64,000 nt of DNA from Affinibrenneria salicis (lineage in GTDB: Bacteria; Pseudomonadota; Gammaproteobacteria; Enterobacterales; Enterobacteriaceae), in NCBI RefSeq assembly GCF_008710095.1, contig NZ_VYKJ01000001.1, positions 868,001 through 932,000 on the forward strand, written 5' to 3'. Below the pieces are notes generated by a model. That model had not been told where the DNA came from and searched no databases. It saw nothing but the letters and a program-made list of their open reading frames with translations. Below, one piece after another: positions 9,045 through 17,877 of the stretch. The position numbers were made by a program, and so were the translations under genes. The stretch's first letter is position 1; every line of letters starts with the position of its first letter.

Positions 9045-11708
9045 ATGTCAGATCGTTTAAATAATGACGTGGATCCGATCGAAACCCGCGACTGGCTGCA
9101 GGCGATCGAATCGGTCATCCGTGAAGAGGGTGTTGAACGCGCTCAGTACCTGATAGACGAGGTGCTGGGCCAGGCCCGTAAGGGAGGCGTAAACGTTGCT
9201 GCGGGTAATGCTGTCCGTCAGTACATCAACACCCTCCCCGTGGAGGACGAGCCAGAATATCCGGGCAACCTGGAGCTTGAAAGCCGTATTCGCAGCGCGA
9301 TTCGCTGGAATGCGATCATGACCGTGCTGCACGCCTCGAAAAAAGATCTGGAACTGGGTGGCCACATGGCATCTTTTCAGTCTTCCGCCACTATCTACGA
9401 AGTGTGTTTTAACCACTTCTTTCGCGCGCACAACGCGCAGGACGGCGGCGATCTGGTTTACTTCCAGGGCCATATTTCCCCGGGGATCTACGCGCGCGCC
9501 TTCCTTGAAGGCCGTCTGAGCGAAGAACAACTGAATAATTTCCGTCAGGAAGTACACGGCAAGGGGCTGCCTTCTTATCCGCACCCTAAATTGCTGCCTG
9601 AATTCTGGCAGTTCCCGACCGTATCCATGGGGCTGGGGCCGATTGGCGCGATTTATCAGGCTAAATTCCTGAAATATCTGGAACACCGCGGCCTGAAAGA
9701 TACATCTAAGCAAACCGTGTACGCTTTCCTGGGCGACGGCGAAATGGATGAGCCGGAATCCAAAGGCGCGATTACCATCGCCACGCGTGAAAAACTGGAT
9801 AACCTGGTATTCATTATCAACTGTAACCTGCAGCGTCTGGATGGTCCGGTAACCGGCAACGGTAAGATCATCAATGAGCTGGAAGGCATCTTCGCCGGCG
9901 CGGGCTGGGAAGTGCTTAAGGTTATCTGGGGCAGCCGCTGGGATGAATTGCTGCGTAAAGACACCAGCGGTAAGCTGATCCAGTTGATGGGCGAAACCGT
10001 GGACGGCGACTACCAGACCTTCAAGTCGAAAAACGGCGCCTATGTGCGTGAACACTTCTTCGGCAAATATCCGGAAACCGCCGCTCTGGTGAAAGACTGG
10101 AGCGACGACCAGATTTGGTCCCTGAATCGCGGCGGCCATGATCCGAAGAAAATCTATGCTGCGCTGAAAAAAGCGCAGGAAACCAAAGGCAAACCGATCG
10201 TTATTCTGGCGCATACCATCAAAGGGTATGGTATGGGCGATGCCGCCGAAGGCAAGAACATCGCGCACCAGGTTAAGAAAATCAACATGGACGGCGTGCG
10301 TTACTTCCGCGATCGTTTCAATGTGCCGGTCGCCGATGAAGATATCGAAAAACTGCCTTATGTGACTTTCAAAGAAGATTCCGCAGAGTACAAATACCTG
10401 CACGAACGTCGTCAGGCGCTGGAAGGCTACCTGCCGACCCGTAAGACGAAGTTCACTGAAAAGCTGGAACTGCCGACGCTGGAAGACTTCAGTTCGCTGC
10501 TGGAAGAGCAGAACAAAGAGATCTCCACCACTATCGCTTTCGTGCGCGCCCTGAACGTCATGCTGAAGAACAAGTCGATCAAAGATCGTCTGGTTCCGAT
10601 CATCGCCGATGAAGCGCGTACCTTTGGTATGGAAGGTCTGTTCCGCCAGATCGGTATCTACAGCCCGAACGGCCAGCAGTACACCCCGCAGGACCGTGAG
10701 CAGGTGGCGTACTATAAAGAAGATCTGAAGGGCCAGATCCTGCAGGAAGGGATTAACGAACTGGGCGCCGGCTCATCCTGGCTGGCGGCGGCAACGTCTT
10801 ACAGCACCAACGACCTGCCGATGATCCCGTTCTACATCTACTATTCGATGTTCGGCTTCCAGCGTATCGGCGATCTGTGCTGGGCGGCAGGCGACCAGCA
10901 GGCGCGCGGCTTCCTGATCGGCGGCACCTCCGGCCGCACCACGCTGAACGGCGAAGGCCTGCAGCACGAAGACGGTCACAGCCACATTCAGTCGCTGACC
11001 ATCCCGAACTGCATCTCTTACGATCCGGCTTACGCCTATGAAGTGGCGGTCATCATGCATGATGGTCTGGTGCGTATGTACGGCGAAGCGCAGGAAAACG
11101 TCTACTACTACATCACCACGCTGAACGAAAACTACCACATGCCCGCCATGCCGCAGGGTGCGGAAGAGGGTATCCGTAAGGGTATCTACAAGCTGGAAAG
11201 CCTGGAAGGCAGCAAAGGCAACGTTCAGCTGCTGGGCTCCGGCTCTATTCTGCGTCACGTGCGTGAAGCGGCGGAAATCCTGGCGAAGGATTACAACGTC
11301 GGTTCCGACGTTTACAGCGTTACCTCGTTTACCGAACTGGCGCGCGATGGCCAGGATTGCGAACGCTGGAACATGCTGCATCCGACCGAAACCCCGCGCG
11401 TGCCTTACGTTGCGCAGGTGCTGAGCGAGGCGCCGGCAGTGGCGTCGACCGACTACATGAAGCTGTTCGCCGAACAGATCCGCAGCTTTATTCCGGCCAG
11501 CGACTACCGCGTACTGGGCACCGACGGCTTCGGTCGTTCCGACAGTCGCGAAAATCTGCGTCACCACTTCGAAGTGGATGCATCTTACGTGGTGGTTGCC
11601 GCGCTGGGCGAACTGGCTAAACGTGGCGAAATCGATAAGAGCGTAGTGGCCGAAGCGATTACTAAATTCAGTATCGATGCCGATAAAGTTAACCCGCGTC
11701 TGGCATAA
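9045..11708 (+). CDS. aceE: AceE, pyruvate dehydrogenase E1 component
   Basis: 887 residues, the length of homodimeric enterobacterial E1. Thiamine diphosphate-dependent decarboxylation of pyruvate with reductive acetylation of the E2 lipoyl groups, in the cytosolic pyruvate dehydrogenase complex. The ThDP-Mg motif is visible as [12 protein letters not shown] near residues 228-239 followed by [14 protein letters not shown]. His-rich segments [15 protein letters not shown] and [18 protein letters not shown] (near 635) are family signatures. ATG follows AAGGA by a normal distance. aceF starts 14 bases downstream of the stop. Confidence 0.98.
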   Translation: MSDRLNNDVDPIETRDWLQAIESVIREEGVERAQYLIDEVLGQARKGGVNVAAGNAVRQYINTLPVEDEPEYPGNLELESRIRSAIRWNAIMTVLHASKKDLELGGHMASFQSSATIYEVCFNHFFRAHNAQDGGDLVYFQGHISPGIYARAFLEGRLSEEQLNNFRQEVHGKGLPSYPHPKLLPEFWQFPTVSMGLGPIGAIYQAKFLKYLEHRGLKDTSKQTVYAFLGDGEMDEPESKGAITIATREKLDNLVFIINCNLQRLDGPVTGNGKIINELEGIFAGAGWEVLKVIWGSRWDELLRKDTSGKLIQLMGETVDGDYQTFKSKNGAYVREHFFGKYPETAALVKDWSDDQIWSLNRGGHDPKKIYAALKKAQETKGKPIVILAHTIKGYGMGDAAEGKNIAHQVKKINMDGVRYFRDRFNVPVADEDIEKLPYVTFKEDSAEYKYLHERRQALEGYLPTRKTKFTEKLELPTLEDFSSLLEEQNKEISTTIAFVRALNVMLKNKSIKDRLVPIIADEARTFGMEGLFRQIGIYSPNGQQYTPQDREQVAYYKEDLKGQILQEGINELGAGSSWLAAATSYSTNDLPMIPFYIYYSMFGFQRIGDLCWAAGDQQARGFLIGGTSGRTTLNGEGLQHEDGHSHIQSLTIPNCISYDPAYAYEVAVIMHDGLVRMYGEAQENVYYYITTLNENYHMPAMPQGAEEGIRKGIYKLESLEGSKGNVQLLGSGSILRHVREAAEILAKDYNVGSDVYSVTSFTELARDGQDCERWNMLHPTETPRVPYVAQVLSEAPAVASTDYMKLFAEQIRSFIPASDYRVLGTDGFGRSDSRENLRHHFEVDASYVVVAALGELAKRGEIDKSVVAEAITKFSIDADKVNPRLA

Positions 11709-11722
11709 GAGGTAAAGATTAC

Positions 11723-13591
11723 ATGGCTATCGAAATCAACGTACCGGACATCGGTGCAGATGAAGTTGAAGTCACCGAAGTGCTGGTGAAGGTGGGCGAT
11801 AAAGTTGAAGCGGAACAATCGCTGATTACCGTCGAGGGCGATAAGGCTTCAATGGAAGTCCCGTCGCCTCAGGCCGGCGTGGTGAAAGAAATCAAGATTG
11901 CCGTTGGCGATAAGGTCGAAACCGGCAAGCTGATTATGCTGTTTGAGGCCGCTGACGGCGCCGCGCCGGCCGCGGAAGAGAAAAAAGAACAGGCGAAACC
12001 GGCCGCCGCAGCCAGCGCCAGCCAGGACGTCGCCGTGCCGGATATCGGCGGCGACGAAGTGGAAGTCACCGAAGTGCTGGTCAAGGTTGGCGATAAAGTG
12101 ACCGCCGAGCAGTCGCTGATCACCGTTGAAGGCGACAAGGCTTCGATGGAAGTGCCTGCGCCGTTCGCCGGTACGGTCAAAGAAATCAAAATCGCCGTGG
12201 GCGACAAAGTGAAAACCGGCTCGCCGATCATGGTGTTTGAGGTCGAAGGCGCCGCCGCGCCTGCGGCCGCGCAAGCCGAAGCGCCCGCCGCGCCGTCGGC
12301 CAGCGCCGCTTCCGCCGCCAAAGACGTTAATGTGCCGGATATCGGCGGCGACGAAGTGGAAGTCACCGAAGTGCTGGTCAAGGTTGGCGATAAGGTGACC
12401 GCCGAACAGTCGTTGATCACCGTTGAGGGCGACAAAGCTTCGATGGAAGTGCCGGCGCCGTTCGCCGGTACGGTCAAAGAGATCAAAATCGCCGTGGGCG
12501 ACAAGGTGAAAACCGGCTCGCCGATCATGGTGTTCGAAGTAGAAGGCGCGGCGCCGGCAGCGGCGCCCGCAGCGAAAGCTGAAGCTGCGCCGGCGCCGGC
12601 TAAGCCGGAAACGCAGAGCGCGGCGCCGAAGGCTGCGGATAAAGGCGAATTCGCCGAAAACGCCGCCTACGTGCACGCCACGCCGCTGATCCGCCGTCTG
12701 GCGCGCGAATTCGGCGTCAACCTGGCGAAAGTGAAGGGCACCGGTCGTAAAGGCCGCATTCTGCGCGAAGACGTTCAGGCCTACGTGAAAGACGCGGTGA
12801 AACGCGCCGAGTCCGCGCCGGCCGCCGGCGCGGCGGGCGGTACGCTGCCGGGTCTGCTGCCGTGGCCGAAAGTGGACTTCAGCAAGTTCGGTGAAGTTGA
12901 AGAAGTCGAGCTGGGCCGCATTCAGAAGATCTCCGGCGCCAACCTGCACCGTAACTGGGTGATGATCCCGCACGTGACGCAGCATGATGAAGCCGACATC
13001 ACCGACGTCGAGGCTTTCCGTAAGCAGCAGAATGTGGAAGCCGAGAAGAAGAAGATGGACGTGAAGATCACGCCCGTGGTGTTCATTATGAAAGCGGTGG
13101 CTAAAGCGCTGGAAGAGTTCCCGCGCTTCAACAGCTCGCTGTCTGAAGACGGCCAGCGCCTGACGCTGAAGAAATACATTAACATCGGCGTGGCGGTCGA
13201 TACGCCGAACGGTTTGGTTGTGCCGGTGTTCCGCGATGTGAATAAGAAAGGCATTGTCGAGCTGTCCCGCGAGCTGATGGAAATCTCCAAAAAAGCGCGC
13301 GGCGGTAAGCTGACGTCTTCCGATATGCAGGGCGGATGTTTCACCATCTCCAGCCTGGGCGGTCTTGGCACCACGGCGTTTACGCCGATCGTCAACGCGC
13401 CGGAAGTGGCGATTCTGGGCGTTTCCAAATCGTCCATTAAGCCGATCTGGAACGGGAAAGAGTTCGCGCCTCGCCTGATGCTGCCGCTGTCACTGTCTTT
13501 CGACCACCGTGTAATCGATGGTGCCGACGGTGCGCGTTTCATCAGCTTCATCAACGGCGTGATGGCCGATATCCGTCGTCTGGTGATGTAA
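11723..13591 (+). CDS. aceF: AceF, dihydrolipoamide acetyltransferase (E2) with three lipoyl domains
   Basis: 622 residues. Three N-terminal lipoyl domains, each with the lipoylated Lys in GDKASMEVP (near residues 41, 143 and 245), are joined by Ala/Pro-rich linkers. A peripheral subunit-binding domain ([21 protein letters not shown], near 318-338 - written here in two parts: [21 protein letters not shown]) and a C-terminal catalytic domain ending with the [13 protein letters not shown] motif follow. Domains 2 and 3 are almost identical at protein level, while domain 1 is more divergent. E2 forms the 24-mer core of the pyruvate dehydrogenase complex. A strong terminator follows the stop, so lpd probably also has its own promoter. 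Confidence 0.98.
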   Translation: MAIEINVPDIGADEVEVTEVLVKVGDKVEAEQSLITVEGDKASMEVPSPQAGVVKEIKIAVGDKVETGKLIMLFEAADGAAPAAEEKKEQAKPAAAASASQDVAVPDIGGDEVEVTEVLVKVGDKVTAEQSLITVEGDKASMEVPAPFAGTVKEIKIAVGDKVKTGSPIMVFEVEGAAAPAAAQAEAPAAPSASAASAAKDVNVPDIGGDEVEVTEVLVKVGDKVTAEQSLITVEGDKASMEVPAPFAGTVKEIKIAVGDKVKTGSPIMVFEVEGAAPAAAPAAKAEAAPAPAKPETQSAAPKAADKGEFAENAAYVHATPLIRRLAREFGVNLAKVKGTGRKGRILREDVQAYVKDAVKRAESAPAAGAAGGTLPGLLPWPKVDFSKFGEVEEVELGRIQKISGANLHRNWVMIPHVTQHDEADITDVEAFRKQQNVEAEKKKMDVKITPVVFIMKAVAKALEEFPRFNSSLSEDGQRLTLKKYINIGVAVDTPNGLVVPVFRDVNKKGIVELSRELMEISKKARGGKLTSSDMQGGCFTISSLGGLGTTAFTPIVNAPEVAILGVSKSSIKPIWNGKEFAPRLMLPLSLSFDHRVIDGADGARFISFINGVMADIRRLVM

Positions 13592-13596
13592 CCGTA

Positions 13597-13627
13597 AAGG
13601 CTGGTCAGGCGACCAGCCTTTTTGTTT
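13597..13627 (+). terminator. Rho-independent terminator after aceF
   Basis: AAGGCTGGTC (13597-13606) pairs perfectly with GACCAGCCTT (13611-13620) around loop AGGC and is followed by TTTGTTT. It begins 6 bases after the aceF stop. Confidence 0.9.
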
Positions 13628-13896
13628 AACGTCGGCGTTGTCGGGTCGTTAATCCGCACAGCGCCGCAGAGGCACTCTTCGCCCGGGCGTGCTTTGCAGA
13701 TTATTAACAGTTCTGTAAACTGCTGAAGGTGGGAGCGTCCCGGTGGACGATGGGCGTACTGAATTAATTCGCCATATACTCACTTTATTTCGGGTTGCCG
13801 GAAGGCGGCGAGCGATCGCGGCCAACGTACCGCAACTGGAAAACGACGAGTATAAAACGACGTCTGACCGCCGGACAAACAAAACAAGAGGTCATG
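13628..13896 (+). promoter_or_regulatory. lpd upstream region with a candidate -10
   Basis: About 270 bases between the aceF terminator and lpd. TATACT at 13775-13780 is a good -10 match but no clear -35 sits 16-18 bases before it. An inverted repeat CAGTTCTGTAAACTG lies at about 13708-13722. A separate lpd promoter is known in E. coli and is needed here because of the terminator, but the exact start is a guess. Confidence 0.45.
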
Positions 13897-15321
13897 ATGA
13901 GTACTGAAATTAAAGCTCAGGTGGTGGTTCTGGGGGCAGGCCCCGCCGGCTATTCCGCGGCGTTCCGCTGTGCGGACCTGGGGCTGGACACCGTCCTGAT
14001 TGAACGCTACGCCACGCTGGGCGGCGTCTGTCTGAATGTTGGCTGTATCCCTTCCAAAGCGTTGTTGCACGTCGCTAAAGTCATCGAAGAAGCTAAGGCG
14101 CTGGCGCAGCACGGTATCGTTTTCGGCGAACCTAAAACCGACATCGACAAAATCCGCAGCTGGAAAGAGAAAGTTATCGCTCAGCTGACCGGCGGCCTGT
14201 CGGGTATGGCGAAAGGTCGTAAGGTTAAAGTGGTTAACGGCGTGGGCAAATTCACCGGCGCCAACACCCTGGTGGTAGAAGGCGAAGGCGGTACGACTAC
14301 CGTTAACTTTGACAATGCCATCATCGCCGCCGGTTCTCGTCCTATTCAATTGCCGTTTATTCCGCATGAAGACCCGCGCGTATGGGATTCCACCGATGCG
14401 CTGGAGCTGAAAACCGTGCCGGAACGTCTGCTGGTGATGGGCGGCGGGATCATCGGTCTGGAAATGGGCACGGTCTATCATGCGCTGGGTTCTCAGATTG
14501 AAGTGGTCGAAATGTTCGATCAGGTTATCCCGGCGGCCGATAAGGACGTGGTGAAAACCTTTACTAAACGCATCAGCAAACAGTTCAAGCTGATGCTGGA
14601 AACCAAAGTGACCGCCGTTGAGGCGAAAGATGACGGTATCTACGTCACGATGGAAGGTAAAAACGCGCCGGCCGACGCGCAGCGCTATGATGCCGTACTG
14701 GTCGCCATCGGCCGCGTACCGAACGGTAAATTGATCGATGCCGGTCATGCCGGAGTGGAAGTGGACGATCGCGGCTTTATTCGCGTGGATAAACAGATGC
14801 GCACCAACGTGCCGCACATCTACGCTATCGGCGATATCGTCGGCCAGCCGATGCTGGCGCACAAAGGCGTACACGAAGGGCACGTGGCCGCGGAAGTGAT
14901 TTCCGGTAAAAAGCACTACTTCGATCCGAAAGTGATCCCATCCATCGCCTATACCGAGCCGGAAGTGGCATGGGTCGGCGTAACGGAAAAAGAAGCGAAA
15001 GAGAAGGGGATCAGCTACGAAACGGCGACCTTCCCATGGGCGGCTTCCGGCCGCGCGATCGCATCCGACTGCTCGGATGGCATGACCAAGCTGATTTTCG
15101 ATAAGGAAACGCATCGCGTTATCGGCGGGGCCATTGTCGGCGCCAACGGCGGCGAGCTGCTGGGCGAAATCGGTCTGGCGATTGAGATGGGCTGCGATGC
15201 GGAAGATATTGCGCTGACCATCCATGCGCACCCGACGCTGCATGAATCCATCGGCCTGGCGGCCGAGGTGTACGAAGGCAGCATTACCGATTTGCCTAAC
15301 CCGAAAGCGAAAAAGAAATAA
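13897..15321 (+). CDS. lpd: Lpd, dihydrolipoyl dehydrogenase (E3)
   Basis: 474 residues, identical in length to E. coli Lpd. FAD flavoprotein that reoxidises dihydrolipoamide with NAD in the pyruvate and 2-oxoglutarate dehydrogenase complexes and the glycine cleavage system. Seen: FAD-binding VVLGAGPAGYSAAF near residues 9-22, the redox disulfide GGVCLNVGCIPSKALLH near 42-58, NAD-binding GGGIIGLEMG near 182, and the C-terminal dimer motif HAHPTLHES with the catalytic His. The ATG at 13897 is chosen over upstream starts by family length and by AAGAGG at normal spacing. Another ATG immediately precedes it. Confidence 0.97.
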   Translation: MSTEIKAQVVVLGAGPAGYSAAFRCADLGLDTVLIERYATLGGVCLNVGCIPSKALLHVAKVIEEAKALAQHGIVFGEPKTDIDKIRSWKEKVIAQLTGGLSGMAKGRKVKVVNGVGKFTGANTLVVEGEGGTTTVNFDNAIIAAGSRPIQLPFIPHEDPRVWDSTDALELKTVPERLLVMGGGIIGLEMGTVYHALGSQIEVVEMFDQVIPAADKDVVKTFTKRISKQFKLMLETKVTAVEAKDDGIYVTMEGKNAPADAQRYDAVLVAIGRVPNGKLIDAGHAGVEVDDRGFIRVDKQMRTNVPHIYAIGDIVGQPMLAHKGVHEGHVAAEVISGKKHYFDPKVIPSIAYTEPEVAWVGVTEKEAKEKGISYETATFPWAASGRAIASDCSDGMTKLIFDKETHRVIGGAIVGANGGELLGEIGLAIEMGCDAEDIALTIHAHPTLHESIGLAAEVYEGSITDLPNPKAKKK

Positions 15322-15339
15322 GCGTTATTCGCCTTCGGC

Positions 15340-15370
15340 AAAAAGCTCCTGTTACGGGAGCTTTTTTTTT
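15340..15370 (+). terminator. Rho-independent terminator after lpd
   Basis: AAAAAGCTCC and GGGAGCTTTTTT form a stem over a short GTTAC-containing loop, followed by a run of nine T. It starts 18 bases after the lpd stop. Confidence 0.92.
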
Positions 15371-15468
15371 GGGGGGCGCGGGTAAAAACACGGACGGCGC
15401 GGGCGCGATTTTTATAGCTGGCGCTGACAGACTGTTTTGCGCGCCTTGCGCGTCCTGAATATGCCTGA

Positions 15469-15729
15469 TTAATGTACCATTCGGCCGTTTTCCGGCCCGC
15501 TGGTCTGCAGCATGACAATCAGATTTGACAGCGGATTAGACAAAAAGAACTGATGGCAGCCTGAAACGCCCATGATGTGCGACATGGCGACCGCCAGGTT
15601 GGCCAACGCCGTTTCGGGCGGCAGCTGTTTGTCCGCCAGCATGTTGAGTATCTCTTGTACGGTGTCGCTACTGGCCGCGGCGACAATATTCTGCGGCTGC
15701 GCCGGCGTAGTCTTGTCGCATTGATTCAT
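15469..15729 (-). CDS. Small hypothetical protein (86 aa)
   Basis: Not recognised. 86 residues beginning MNQCDKTTPAQPQNIVAAA, with an AGGAGT ribosome site 8 bases before the ATG, which supports a real gene. The middle is likely helical (SDTVQEILNMLADKQLPPET) and is followed by a mildly hydrophobic stretch (SHIMGVSGCHQFFLSNPLS). No signal peptide, transmembrane helix or metal motif is clear, although two Cys are present. It lies just outside the lpd terminator in the accessory island between lpd and acnB and is divergent from the next gene. I considered RebB-like R-body proteins and found no convincing likeness. Confidence 0.6.
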   Translation of the reverse strand: MNQCDKTTPAQPQNIVAAASSDTVQEILNMLADKQLPPETALANLAVAMSHIMGVSGCHQFFLSNPLSNLIVMLQTSGPENGRMVH

Positions 15730-15951
15730 AATCTGGACTCCTGTTTGACGAAACGATAATCAATATTGGATATATATTGTCCGGAACGTTGTTTTCAAGT
15801 GGCGGTGCGGCGGATTTTTTGCGATTTTCGAACGGATGGTAATATGCTGGTTTTGATGCATCGTCGAAGCGCCGCGGCGCAGAATAATGAAAGACGTATT
15901 TTGGGGATGTCTGTGTAAGGCGTGTCTGATGCTGATGAGGGCTGTTTTGTT

Positions 15952-16455
15952 ATGCTGCGTACTCCATTAAAACCGGGGCTTATGGTGATAAGCATGCTGC
16001 TCTTTATGCTTGCCCCGGCGGTAGCGATGTCCCCGTTTGCTGATAAGAACATCGAAATTAAAGCGGAAAATGCCATGTTTCGCGGCGTTGACGAGCTTGA
16101 GCCTGACGGCAAACTTATTTTAACCGTTGAAACTGTCCGTACGGATCGGGAGGTGACGTCAGCGATTAAACGTTCGCCTTCGCTTTTGTCCGGATATGCG
16201 GATCCGGTGGTTGTTACTGGTTATGTGGTTACCCCGGCTGATGAACGACTGCGACACCACAAAGTAAGAATTCGTTTGCCAGAACAAGAGTGGGCGCGGA
16301 TTGCGGCGAAAGCGCAAGATATTATCGGTATTGGGATCATTGATACCGATAATGGCCCCGGGCTGCTTTGTCTGGAAAATCTCAGCTCGCTGGATGAAAA
16401 AGGCGAGCAGGCATGGTTGCACGGTACTGCGTGTCGTAAGCGCTGGGATAAGTGA
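15952..16455 (+). CDS. Hypothetical exported protein
   Basis: Not recognised. From the ATG at 15952 it encodes 167 residues starting with a typical signal peptide (LKPGLMVISMLLFMLAPAVA, likely cleaved after AVA), so a periplasmic location is inferred. The mature part is a beta-rich-looking domain with two Cys (GLLCLENL and GTACRKRW near the C-terminus) that could form a disulfide. A GTG start 30 bases upstream is possible but would bury the signal peptide, and GAGGG is better placed for 15952. Gene is convergent with the AraC-type regulator. Function unknown. Confidence 0.6.
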   Translation: MLRTPLKPGLMVISMLLFMLAPAVAMSPFADKNIEIKAENAMFRGVDELEPDGKLILTVETVRTDREVTSAIKRSPSLLSGYADPVVVTGYVVTPADERLRHHKVRIRLPEQEWARIAAKAQDIIGIGIIDTDNGPGLLCLENLSSLDEKGEQAWLHGTACRKRWDK

Positions 16456-16505
16456 TAATCGCTATTTGCTCATCATTGTCCGTTATTCCCTCTCCTTAAC
16501 CGCCT

Positions 16506-17492
16506 TCAAAACCGATCCTTAACCTGGCCTGGCGTGACGCCGTAGACGCGACGCAGAGCGGTGGCGAAGTTAGCCGGGCTATTATAGCCCGCCAGGCTGG
16601 CCGCCTGGGCGATGCCAATCCCTTCTTTTTGCATAGCCAGCATGGCCCGCTGCAGCCGGCAGTTGCGCAGGTATTCGAACACCGTCATGTTGAACGTCTG
16701 ACGAAAGTGACGCTGCAGAGTACTTTCACTCATGCTGACGTTGCTGGCGATTTCCGCAATGGTGAGCTGATCGGCCGCGCCGCTTTCCAGCATATCTCTG
16801 ACCTGCTGCACGCGATGATGGTTGCGCAATGTGACGCCGGGCACCTCCTTATTCTGTTGCGCCTGGCTGGTGAGCGAACTAAAGGCTTCAATGATCAACA
16901 TCATGCACTGGCTCTCCAGATACAGTCGCTGGAGCGGCGTGCTGCACGCTTCCGTATTCAGTATCTGCCAGGCGATGCCCAGCGCCTGACGCGAAGGCGT
17001 CCATAAATGCGTGGCGAGGTGGGTCTGAGTGAAATCATAAATTGCCTGCCAGTCGTCGACGCTGTCCAGCAAATTACCGTACAGCCAGTCGCGGCTAAAG
17101 GTGAGCGATACGGTGCGTTCGTATTCGTCTCGTTTGCCGTTGCGGCTAAACAGCGTCGGTTCGGTCAGCGACATCAATGAGGCCGGCTGCGCCTTGCCCA
17201 GATGCAACAACCGATCTCCATAGGTAATATGCGCGATGCCGTTAACCACAATGGCCAGCTTGATGGCGCCATTGAGCAAGCCCTGCGTTTTCATATTGTG
17301 CAGATTGACCACATCCGCCGTGTGTAAAATCAAGTCGCGATTCAGCTGAATGACATTAAAGCTGCCGAACAGCAGCGGCATATCATCAATCAGCCCAACG
17401 CCCTGGCAACGGTAGTTATTGGAAACCAGACTGGACTGCTGGACGATGTGATTCTTATAGATTGATTTAGACGACGGAACATGATTTCGCAT
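16506..17492 (-). CDS. AraC-family regulator, probably of the adjacent siderophore receptor
   Basis: 328 residues from the ATG at 17492, chosen for GGGGA at good spacing. The upstream in-frame start adds 19 residues. The C-terminal 100 residues form the double helix-turn-helix of AraC/XylS proteins (LTIAEIASNVSMSESTLQRH, then GIAQAASLAGYNSPANFATA and YGVTPGQVK). The N-terminal two thirds are a ligand-sensing region similar in layout to PchR/YbtA-type siderophore-sensing activators. It is divergent from a FepA-type receptor, the usual arrangement for such regulators. The named ligand is not known, and control of fepA is an inference from position. Confidence 0.85.
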   Translation of the reverse strand: MRNHVPSSKSIYKNHIVQQSSLVSNNYRCQGVGLIDDMPLLFGSFNVIQLNRDLILHTADVVNLHNMKTQGLLNGAIKLAIVVNGIAHITYGDRLLHLGKAQPASLMSLTEPTLFSRNGKRDEYERTVSLTFSRDWLYGNLLDSVDDWQAIYDFTQTHLATHLWTPSRQALGIAWQILNTEACSTPLQRLYLESQCMMLIIEAFSSLTSQAQQNKEVPGVTLRNHHRVQQVRDMLESGAADQLTIAEIASNVSMSESTLQRHFRQTFNMTVFEYLRNCRLQRAMLAMQKEGIGIAQAASLAGYNSPANFATALRRVYGVTPGQVKDRF

Positions 17493-17608
17493 GATTTCCC
17501 CTTCAATTGTCTGGTTTTTCCGCGTCATTTTGCTGCTTTTGCAAAACAATTTGCTGTTTGCGCAAACCCGGTATCAGACAACAAATGTAACAATGGCTAC
17601 GCCAAATT

Positions 17609-17627
17609 GGTAATGCAAATACTTATC
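17609..17627. promoter_or_regulatory. Fur box between the AraC-type regulator and fepA
   Basis: The 19 bases at 17609-17627 (GGTAATGCAAATACTTATC) match 14 of 19 positions of the Fur consensus. The site is in the 385-base divergent region, consistent with iron repression of both genes. The rest of that region (17628-17877) holds no gene that I can support. Confidence 0.7.
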
Positions 17628-17877
17628 AGTAGCATTTTTCGTTGGTGGCCCGCAGCGCGTCGTGGCGATTCTCCTGCCGTACAGTATGTCTGCAGGAAGG
17701 TATACACGCTTTATCCATTCCGGGCGAGAGCGTTTCCGCCGGTAACAGAGCAATGATAGCGCGGGCTCCCCTTAACGGGCGCCGCGATCTTTAAGACGGC
17801 CGGTTAAGCGCCGTCAGCATATGCGCCAGTCAGCAACGACCGTCTTTCAGATTACGACTATTACAGGGCGATTTTAA

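Noticed and set aside
9057..10403. 448-codon frame antisense to aceE
   Set aside because: Shadow of a highly conserved gene; no ribosome site and no recognisable motif.
13780..15243. 487-codon frame antisense to lpd
   Set aside because: Composition typical of reverse-strand shadow; lpd is unmistakable.
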